43,106 nucleotides of DNA, taken from NCBI GenBank assembly GCA_050700835.1, contig JBOHDX010000058.1:1-43106 (forward strand), given 5' to 3'. Shown here one piece after another: positions 37,664 to 43,106 of the stretch (position 1 is the stretch's first letter; every line of letters starts with the position of its first letter). Origin of the DNA: JBOHDX01 sp050700835. Its GTDB lineage: Bacteria > Actinomycetota > Actinomycetes > Propionibacteriales > Nocardioidaceae. The notes beneath the pieces are model-generated. The model was not told where the DNA came from and searched no databases. It was given only the letters and a program-made list of their open reading frames with translations. A program made the position numbers and the translations under genes.

Positions 37664-38542
37664 GTGACCCAGCCACTGACCCGGTCCACGGGCGCGTCCC
37701 CCGCCCTGACGACCCGTCGCCGCGAGGTCGGATCCGCGAGCGCACGATCCCTGCTCCTCACAGTGCTCGGCGAGTTCGTTCACCCGCGTCACAGCTCGGT
37801 CTGGACGACCACTCTGCTGGAGGCACTCGGATCGTTGGGAGTCGAGGAGAAGTCTGCTCGTCAGGCGCTCACCCGCACAGCGAACGAAGGTCTGCTGACG
37901 TCGACGAGGCACGGACGGCGCGGCCTGTGGGAGCTCACCACCTCGGGTGCCGACCTGCTGGAGGAGGGAACCCGCCGCATCTACGGGTTCATGCGCGAGC
38001 GGCACCCGTGGGACGGCCGCTGGCTGGTTCTCAGTGTCCCGATCCCCGAGAGCCAGCGGCAACTGCGCCACCGGCTGCGGACCCGCCTCACCTGGCTAGG
38101 CCTCGGTTCCCCCACCTCTGGCCTGTGGGTGACGCCAGATGCGACCAAGGAGCGCGTCGTCCACGACGTCATCCGCGAACTCGGGCTCGAGACACAGGCC
38201 TTCGCGTGGGCCGGCTCCGCCTCAGGGCTCGGGGACGAACAGCGCCTGCTCGCCGATGCCTGGGACCTCGCGGAGGTCGAGGACCGCTACCTGCAGTTCC
38301 TCGGCGAGTTCGAGTCGCGGCGCGCCGGCTCCCCAAGCGCGGCGTTCGTCGCCCAGGTCGAGATGGTTCAGGAGTGGCGGCGGTTTCCATTCCTCGACCC
38401 CGACCTGCCCGGCGAGCTGCTGGACCACGACTGGCCGGGGCCGCGTGCCGCCGCGGCTTTCCATGACAGACACACTCGCTGGCACCGCCAGGCGCAGGCC
38501 GAATGGGAACGGATGGACGCGGGGGCCGGCCCGCGCGCCTGA
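37664..38542 (+). CDS. PaaX family transcriptional regulator
   Basis: A 292-residue regulator. PaaX proteins repress aromatic-CoA catabolic operons and are released by aryl-CoA thioesters (phenylacetyl-CoA in E. coli). The N-terminal winged helix is visible (SLLLTVLGEFVHPRHSSVWT, then LGVEEKSARQALTRTANEG and the wing RHGRRGLWELT). The central domain has WLVLSVPIPESQRQLRHRLR and GLGSPTSGLWVTPD, and the C-terminal PaaX domain ends with WRRFPFLDPDLPGELLDHDW. The gene sits between the two box transcription units, divergent from boxC, so its likely effector is benzoyl-CoA or a related thioester (inference). A weak promoter TTGACG (37591-37596)-17-TGCAGT precedes it. It converges on the GNAT gene. 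Confidence 0.93.
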   Translation: MTQPLTRSTGASPALTTRRREVGSASARSLLLTVLGEFVHPRHSSVWTTTLLEALGSLGVEEKSARQALTRTANEGLLTSTRHGRRGLWELTTSGADLLEEGTRRIYGFMRERHPWDGRWLVLSVPIPESQRQLRHRLRTRLTWLGLGSPTSGLWVTPDATKERVVHDVIRELGLETQAFAWAGSASGLGDEQRLLADAWDLAEVEDRYLQFLGEFESRRAGSPSAAFVAQVEMVQEWRRFPFLDPDLPGELLDHDWPGPRAAAAFHDRHTRWHRQAQAEWERMDAGAGPRA

Positions 38543-38564
38543 GGCGGCGCGCTCGTTCCACGGG

Positions 38565-39164
38565 TCAGTACTGATGCTCATCGATGTCGACGTAGCCACC
38601 CGACTCCTCGTGCCCCGGACCTCGGTCCCCCGAGGTCGACGGGTCGTACGGCGTACCTCCGCCCGCCGCCCGCGACGGCGCCGGATGCGGGTTGTGCGCG
38701 CTCCCCGACCCTTGGTCACGCCGCTGAGGTTCGCCCACCCGCTTGCGCAGCGTGGTGTCCGAGCTCGAGCCGCGGTAGCCACGCACGGCTAGCCAGTCGT
38801 GCACATCATCGCGGTTCGGGTGCGAGGCACGAACGGTGTTGTAGACGTAGTTCAGCCCGCGCGCCGCCGCCTCCCCTTCCAGCTGGGAGATGACGAAAGA
38901 CCCGACACCGCGTTGTTGCGACGTCGCGTCGACGGCCAACAGGATCTCGGCGTCACCACCCCAGGTCGCGTCGAGCCAGCCATAGCCCACGACCGCACCC
39001 GTCTCGTCGCTGGCCGACCACCAGTCACCAGGCAGCGAAGCGTCGTCGTCGTAGGACAGGTCGAGCGCACCCTCGGGCGCGGAGCCGATGACTCTCTGCT
39101 TGTCGGCATCCCAGGTCGGGCTGGGCTCGTGGGTCCATCTGAGGTCAGCCCGTTCCGAATCCAT
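38565..39164 (-). CDS. GNAT family acetyltransferase coupled to boxB
   Basis: A 199-residue protein. Residues about 30-145 form a GNAT domain: AVVGYGWLDATWGGDAEILL as the core strands, and the acetyl-CoA loop ATSQQRGVGSFVISQLEGEA (Q/RxxGxG type). The last 55 residues are a low-complexity, hydrophilic tail (DQGSGSAHNPHPAPSRAAGG and further Ser/Gly/Pro residues) that is probably disordered. The ATG at 39164 is 5 bp after the boxB stop, so the gene is in the same operon; a longer frame through boxB is rejected. A role in benzoate metabolism, for example acetylating BoxB, is pure inference. No substrate can be read from sequence. Confidence 0.75.
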   Translation of the reverse strand: MDSERADLRWTHEPSPTWDADKQRVIGSAPEGALDLSYDDDASLPGDWWSASDETGAVVGYGWLDATWGGDAEILLAVDATSQQRGVGSFVISQLEGEAAARGLNYVYNTVRASHPNRDDVHDWLAVRGYRGSSSDTTLRKRVGEPQRRDQGSGSAHNPHPAPSRAAGGGTPYDPSTSGDRGPGHEESGGYVDIDEHQY

Positions 39165-39169
39165 GGCGG

Positions 39170-40648
39170 TCAGGCCAGCCCTTCCTCGACCAGGTGGACG
39201 TAGTCGAACTCGACAGGCTGGTCGTTGATGCCAGTGCTGGGCGGCGCGATCCAGCCAGCGAACTTGCCGTACTCGTACTCGGGCACCATCAGGTCGGCAA
39301 CCGCCTGGCGGTCCTCCTTGGACGGCAGCCACCCGTCGACCTGGGAGTCCCACGCAGGGTCGTCGAGCACTTCGCCCTGCGGGCTGACGTGGTGGCTGGC
39401 GTAGACGCCGACGCGACGGTTGAAGCCCTCGTGGGGAAGGAACAGGCGCTCCTCGAGGCCGGCGTCCTCGAGCGCCTGGTTCCAACGACGTACGCCGTTG
39501 GCGCAGTCGGCGACGTACTCGTCGCGCAGGTCGAGGTTGAGGGCCGACAGCATCGGCACCTCCTTCTCCACGATCTCACCGTCCTCGATCACGTTCATGG
39601 TCCGAGCGTCATCGAGCAGGGTGTGGTCGTCCTTGCGGCGTGTCTCCTGCCAGCGCCCCTTGAGCCCGGAGGAGTAGTAGTTGCCGGCATTCGTGGACTG
39701 CTCGGAACCGAAGAGGTCCATGGATACGGAGTACTGGAAGTTCAGGTACTTCTGGACCACGCTCAGCGGGATGCCGCCGTGCTCGAAGACGTCCGCCGTC
39801 CCGTGCTCCCTCATCAGCTCGGCACTGCGCTCCACGATTCGCTGCACGCCGGTGGTGCCGACGAACATGTGATGCGCCTCCTCCTTGAGCATGAACTCGC
39901 AGGTGCGCGCTAGCGGGTCGAAGGCCGACTCCTTCAGGGTGCCCAGCTGGTACTTGCCGTCGCGGTCGGTGAAGTAGGTGAACATGAAGAACTGCAGCCA
40001 GTCGGTGGTCTCCTCGTTGAAGGCGCCGAGGATCCGCGGTGCGTCGAGGTCACCGGAGTTGCGCTTGAGCAGCTGCTCGGCCTCCTCACGCCCCTCGCGG
40101 CCGAAGTGGGCGTGCAGCAGGTAGACCATCGCCCACAGGTGTCGCCCCTCCTCGACGTTGACCTGGAACAGGTTGCGGAGGTCGTAGATGCTCGGAGCGG
40201 TGTTCCCCAGAACGCGCTGCTGCTCCACGGAGGCGGGCTCTGTGTCTCCCTGGACCACGATCAGCCTCATCAGGTCGGCGCGGTGCTCACCGGGAACCTC
40301 CTGCCACGCCGGTTCGCCGACGTGCTTGCCGAAGTTGATCTTCTTGTCCGGGTCGGCCTCAGCCAGAAAGATCCCCCAGCGGTACTCCTCCATCGGCACG
40401 TGGTCGAAGTGCGCCCATCCGTCGCGGCCGACGGCGATCGCAGTCCGCAGGTAGACGTCCTTGGTCGGCAGGGCAGGGCCCAGCGTCTTCCACCAGTCAA
40501 GGAACTTCGGCTGCCATCCCTCGAGCGCCCGCTGCAGCCGGCGGTCACCGGCGAGGTTGACGTTGTTGGGGATCCGCTCGGAGTAGTCGATCTTGCTGAG
40601 CGGGCCGGTCGGGGCCGGTGCGGGGCCGGTGCGGGTCTCTGCGGACAT
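39170..40648 (-). CDS. boxB: benzoyl-CoA 2,3-epoxidase oxygenase component (BoxB)
   Basis: A 492-residue diiron oxygenase that converts benzoyl-CoA, O2 and electrons to 2,3-epoxybenzoyl-CoA. The iron ligands can be placed: Glu137 (GDTEP), Glu167 and His170 (VEEGRH), Asp228 (FTDRD), Glu257 and His260 (KEEAHH). Their spacing is that of the Azoarcus BoxB ligands as I recall them, with a constant offset of 17. The N-terminus (SKIDYSERIPNNVNLAGDRR) and the central WLQFFMFTYFTDRDGKYQLG are strongly BoxB-like. The ATG at 40648 has an AGGAGT site. It has its own promoter and forms an operon with the GNAT gene, apart from the boxC operon. Confidence 0.97.
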   Translation of the reverse strand: MSAETRTGPAPAPTGPLSKIDYSERIPNNVNLAGDRRLQRALEGWQPKFLDWWKTLGPALPTKDVYLRTAIAVGRDGWAHFDHVPMEEYRWGIFLAEADPDKKINFGKHVGEPAWQEVPGEHRADLMRLIVVQGDTEPASVEQQRVLGNTAPSIYDLRNLFQVNVEEGRHLWAMVYLLHAHFGREGREEAEQLLKRNSGDLDAPRILGAFNEETTDWLQFFMFTYFTDRDGKYQLGTLKESAFDPLARTCEFMLKEEAHHMFVGTTGVQRIVERSAELMREHGTADVFEHGGIPLSVVQKYLNFQYSVSMDLFGSEQSTNAGNYYSSGLKGRWQETRRKDDHTLLDDARTMNVIEDGEIVEKEVPMLSALNLDLRDEYVADCANGVRRWNQALEDAGLEERLFLPHEGFNRRVGVYASHHVSPQGEVLDDPAWDSQVDGWLPSKEDRQAVADLMVPEYEYGKFAGWIAPPSTGINDQPVEFDYVHLVEEGLA

Positions 40649-40678
40649 CAGGACTCCTGTAGTTCGGGGATACCTAAA

Positions 40679-40707
40679 GTTCTACACTCTTCTTGCGTTC
40701 TTGCCAA
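40679..40707 (-). promoter_or_regulatory. candidate promoter of the boxB operon
   Basis: On the minus strand, -35 TTGGCA (40707-40702), 17-bp spacer and -10 TAGAAC (40684-40679). It lies about 30 bp before the boxB start. The plus-strand motif CTACA (40682-40686) and TGTAG (40713-40717), 26 bp apart, flank the promoter and could be a regulator site (weak). Confidence 0.6.
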
Positions 40708-40889
40708 GTAGTTGTAGTGCATTGCTCGGAGCGCCTTCCACGGATCGATCCCTGAGGCTGACGTTGCAACGAGTGGACCGATGCCGGGGACCAGGTCCAT
40801 GATCGGTGTCGAAGGTTGCCGCGCGCTGTCATTGCCGCGGCACATCCACCCACCGGTGGCGCGTATCGGCTCTTGACCGAGGAGGACCG

Positions 40890-41822
40890 GTGAAGGTTGG
40901 TGTGGTTGGTGTGGGAGCCGTCGGGGCGGCCGCGACCTTGGCACTACTGGCTCGGGGATGTGCCCGCGAGATCGTGCTCGTCGACCAGAACCGTGCTCGC
41001 GCCAAGGGCGTGGCGTTGGACATGGAATACGGGACACCGCTTCTGCCCCCAGTGGACCTGAGGGCCGGGGACGCCGCCGACCTGGCCGGCGCCGCGTTGC
41101 TGATCATCACGGCTGGGGTCAACGAGGCCGCCGGCGGTGCCACCGACCGAAGCGATCCATCGGGGCGACTGCACCTGCTGGACCGCAACGCCGCCATCTA
41201 CCGGAAACTGGTCCCCGAGCTGGTCGCGGCCGCGCCACAGGCCACGATCATGGTGGTGAGCGACCCGCCGGACCCTCTGGCCGATCTGACGCGGACCCTC
41301 GCAGGCCACGACCGGGTCTTCTCCACGGGCACGGTGTTGGACAGCCTGCGTTTCCGGGTGCACCTAGGGGAGCAACTGCGAGTGCGTCCGGCGGACGTGC
41401 AGGCACTGGTTGTTGGCGAGCACGGCACAAGCGAGGTACTTCTGTGGTCCTCGGCCGCTGTGGCCGGCGTGCCCGTGCTGGACATCTTGTCCCGACGGGG
41501 TGAGCGCGTCGACCAGGTACGTGAGGAGGTCGAGTCCAAGATCCGATATGCGAACATCACCATCATCGAGGGCATCGGTGCCAGCCAGTACGGGATCGGA
41601 GCCGTCGTGGCACGCCTGGCCGAGGCGGTACTACGGGACGAACAGGCGTTGTTCACCGTCGCTGCCTACCACACGGACTACCAAGTGACACTCTCGCTTG
41701 TGTCGGTGCTCGGTGCCGGCGGTGTGCAGCAGATGCATCTTCCAGCCATGACCGAGAACGAACATGAAGCCCTCGATCGCAGCGCCCAGACCCTACGACA
41801 GGCGAAGGCTACGATCACCTGA
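40890..41822 (+). CDS. lactate/malate dehydrogenase family protein
   Basis: A 310-residue NAD-dependent 2-hydroxyacid dehydrogenase of the LDH/MDH fold. The Rossmann motif is VKVGVVGVGAVGAAATLALL, with Asp32 as the adenine-ribose acid. The catalytic Asp151/Arg154 pair (TVLDSLRFR) and His178 (GEHGTSE) are present. The substrate loop is unusual: TAGVNEAAGGATDRSDPSGR. Glu79 takes the place of the Gln (LDH) or Arg (MDH) that sets specificity, and the loop carries extra residues compared with the usual GETR. The true substrate may therefore be neither lactate nor malate. The GTG at 40890 follows GGAGGA; a longer in-frame start at 40806 adds a non-homologous tail and is rejected. Confidence 0.85.
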   Translation: MKVGVVGVGAVGAAATLALLARGCAREIVLVDQNRARAKGVALDMEYGTPLLPPVDLRAGDAADLAGAALLIITAGVNEAAGGATDRSDPSGRLHLLDRNAAIYRKLVPELVAAAPQATIMVVSDPPDPLADLTRTLAGHDRVFSTGTVLDSLRFRVHLGEQLRVRPADVQALVVGEHGTSEVLLWSSAAVAGVPVLDILSRRGERVDQVREEVESKIRYANITIIEGIGASQYGIGAVVARLAEAVLRDEQALFTVAAYHTDYQVTLSLVSVLGAGGVQQMHLPAMTENEHEALDRSAQTLRQAKATIT

Positions 41823-41977
41823 GCCGCGGACAGGGCATCGCTATGCCGCCGTGCCGCGACGTCCGCGGAGTTCATGCCGGCGCCGTCGCCTCGGCGAGGG
41901 GTTAGTGTGGATTGACTGCGACGCTTCGCCGGTCGAGGTGCCGAGACCCTCATCGATTTGCTCTGGAGGTGGACCAG

Positions 41978-42310
41978 GTGGAACCGGCCCGCGCGCGATC
42001 GCTGTTGGAGGCCGAACGAGCCGAGGCTCAGAGCCTGTTGGCTCAACTGGCTACGACAGGCGAGGGGGACCGGGAGGCCGGACGCGAGACCGGCGACGAG
42101 GTCGATTCCGCGGATCCGCTTGCTGCTGAAGGTGTGGACGACGCCGTCGTGGCCGGCTTGCAGGACCGCCTTGCCGCAATCGAGCGAGCCGAGAAGCGGC
42201 TCGCGGAGGGCACCTTCGGGGTCTCCATCCGAAGCGGAACACCAATCCCCGACGAACGACTCGAAGTGATGCCCACCGCCGAGCTCACAGTAGAGGAAGC
42301 CTCGGACTAG
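41978..42310 (+). CDS. DksA/TraR-like protein without zinc cysteines
   Basis: A 110-residue protein. The N-terminal half is a coiled-coil type helix (ARARSLLEAERAEAQSLLAQ), followed by an acidic linker and a second helix (LQDRLAAIERAEKRLAEGTF). The end FGVSIRSGTPIPDERLEVMP lines up with the DksA/TraR zinc-finger motif (FGxCxxCGxPI...RL...P.A..C..C), but all four Cys positions are replaced (Ser, Ser, Thr, Glu). Such zinc-free forms are, as I recall, widespread in actinobacteria. An effect on RNA polymerase through the secondary channel is inferred only. The GTG at 41978 has a CTGGAGG site; a GTG nine bases earlier would add three residues. Confidence 0.75.
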   Translation: MEPARARSLLEAERAEAQSLLAQLATTGEGDREAGRETGDEVDSADPLAAEGVDDAVVAGLQDRLAAIERAEKRLAEGTFGVSIRSGTPIPDERLEVMPTAELTVEEASD

Positions 42311-42465
42311 TGAGGTCACCATTCTGCTCGCGGACCGGACCCGTGGGGTGGTGGTCGGCTTCACCGTGTTCGGTGGCTACGCCGAGGGAGTGGAACTTCG
42401 AGGTGACGGGACGCTCTCGGCGCAACGCATCGGTGCGCGGGTCGCAGGGCCGTAGAGTCGCCGAA

Positions 42466-42534
42466 ATGAACGGAGACCAGAGCGCCGCCACTTGGACGGC
42501 GGTTGAGCGTACGAAGCCGGTCGGCGCTCTGTGA
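42466..42534 (+). CDS. possible 22-codon leader ORF before the NUDIX gene
   Basis: ATG at 42466 to TGA at 42534 encodes a 22-residue peptide starting MNGDQSAATWTAVERTK. TAGAGT (42453-42458) ends 7 nt before the ATG, the spacing seen for leaderless starts elsewhere in this window. The stop overlaps the GTG of the NUDIX gene (GTGA), so it could couple translation. It may equally be chance; no conservation data are available here. Confidence 0.4.
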   Translation: MNGDQSAATWTAVERTKPVGAL

Positions 42535-42998
42535 CGCCGATCCACCGGGTAGCGGCGCGCGTTCTCCCCGTCAGCTCGACCGGCGCCGTCCTGTTGCTAC
42601 AGGAGCGTGATCCTGCACGGCCCGGCGAGTTGTACTGGTCGAGTATCGGCGGCGCCGTGGACTCCGGTGCGTCGCTGCCCGAGGCCGCGGTGCGCGAGCT
42701 GTGGGAGGAGACTGGCGTCGTCGTTGGCGCCGAGAGCCTGACCGCTCCAGTACACCGCGGAGTGCAGGCCTACGCCTGGGACGGAGTCGACAATGTCGCG
42801 GACTCGACGTACTTCGTGGTTCCGCTCGACGACCACGTCAAGGTCAACTTCGACCACCTCGAACCCGAAGAGGTCGGCAACGTTCTCGCCGCAGGCTGGT
42901 GGACGCCTGTTGCGCTCGCTGGCGTCGCATTCAGACCTCCAGACCTGCCGGAGATCATGAGCATTGCTCTGACTGCGTACGCCGATCGGCCCCGGTAG
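42531..42998 (+). CDS. NUDIX hydrolase
   Basis: A 155-residue NUDIX protein, a family that hydrolyses nucleoside diphosphates linked to another moiety. The NUDIX box is GAVDSGASLPEAAVRELWEE followed by TGV: the RELWEE core that binds metal is intact, but the first Glu of the consensus GX5EX7REUXEEXGU is Ala here. N-terminal strands (RVAARVLPVSSTGAVLLLQE) and the C-terminal PPDLPEIMSIALTAY are typical of small housekeeping members. The substrate is unknown. The GTG start overlaps the stop of the 22-codon ORF, and no strong ribosome-binding site of its own is seen, which supports coupling. Nothing further is seen from 42999 to the end. Confidence 0.88.
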   Translation: MTPIHRVAARVLPVSSTGAVLLLQERDPARPGELYWSSIGGAVDSGASLPEAAVRELWEETGVVVGAESLTAPVHRGVQAYAWDGVDNVADSTYFVVPLDDHVKVNFDHLEPEEVGNVLAAGWWTPVALAGVAFRPPDLPEIMSIALTAYADRPR

Positions 42999-43106
42999 CG
43001 GATCCTCGTACGGCGAGCGTCAGGCAGTCCCTCATCTGGGTCGCGCGCGGGACACCCGAGATGGCGCGGCGTTGCTCCGTGCGAGGGGTGCCACGAAGGC
43101 AAGGAA

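Noticed and set aside
40806..40889. Upstream start of the LDH/MDH-family gene
   Set aside because: It adds a Cys/Arg-rich 28-residue tail ahead of the canonical first strand; the GTG at 40890 has a GGAGGA site.
42770..43102. Minus-strand gene at the window end
   Set aside because: It is mostly antisense to the NUDIX gene and shows no domain or start signal.

Overview
This is a high-GC chromosomal segment of an actinobacterium, most likely from Propionibacteriales (Nocardioidaceae-like; inference). The evidence is very high third-position GC, frequent GTG starts, many leaderless start sites with a TAnnnT box 6-7 nt before the start codon, and a gene order that recalls the Mycobacterium tuberculosis block Rv2464c-Rv2470 plus Rv2475c-Rv2478c (nei2, rpiB, a mycothiol-reductase-like DsbA protein, pepN, a DUF5130 protein, glbO, a thioesterase, ettA, ssb). 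No rRNA, CRISPR array, phage gene or transposase is visible.

Layout. 1-4.2 kb: a secreted TIGR03118 protein, a hexapeptide acetyltransferase, a small Pro-Ala-Asp repeat protein and glmS. 4.2-10.1 kb: a membrane SpoIIE phosphatase, then the leftward operon reductase-rpiB-nei2 divergent from pepN. 10.1-10.5 kb is non-coding and holds a degenerate tandem repeat and a long inverted repeat. 10.5-17.7 kb: DUF5130 and a CtaJ-like cytochrome oxidase subunit, divergent from an amidase, a glucose-dehydrogenase-type MDR enzyme, a prolyl oligopeptidase, and mscS overlapping glbO. 17.7-21.0 kb: a leftward acyl-CoA operon (acyl-CoA dehydrogenase, thiolase, two tandem hot-dog thioesterases). 21.1-24.7 kb: a strong 20-bp hairpin, yceI divergent from a MarR regulator, ettA and an accessory ssb. 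24.9-30.1 kb: a small dimeric-barrel-like protein, two coupled dynamin-like GTPases and a PrsW-type protease.

30.1-32.2 kb: an intact tRNA-Arg(TCT) gene and, 1,940 bp away, a 44-nt copy of its 3' half. Between them lies an FtsX-like permease that has lost its N-terminus. This looks like the scar of an element integrated at a tRNA gene.

32.2-40.9 kb is the metabolic centrepiece: an aerobic benzoyl-CoA (box) module. It encodes benzoate-CoA ligase, the diiron benzoyl-CoA epoxidase BoxB, the ring-opening BoxC, a PaaX-family regulator, a GNAT protein coupled to boxB, and, in place of a canonical boxA, a 7Fe ferredoxin with a thioredoxin-reductase-like ferredoxin-NADP reductase. Ligase would make benzoyl-CoA, the reductase and ferredoxin would feed electrons to BoxB, and BoxC would open the epoxide. 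The semialdehyde dehydrogenase step (boxD) is not in the window. 40.9-43.1 kb: an unusual LDH/MDH-family enzyme, a DksA/TraR-like protein with no zinc cysteines, and a NUDIX hydrolase preceded by a possible 22-codon leaderless ORF.
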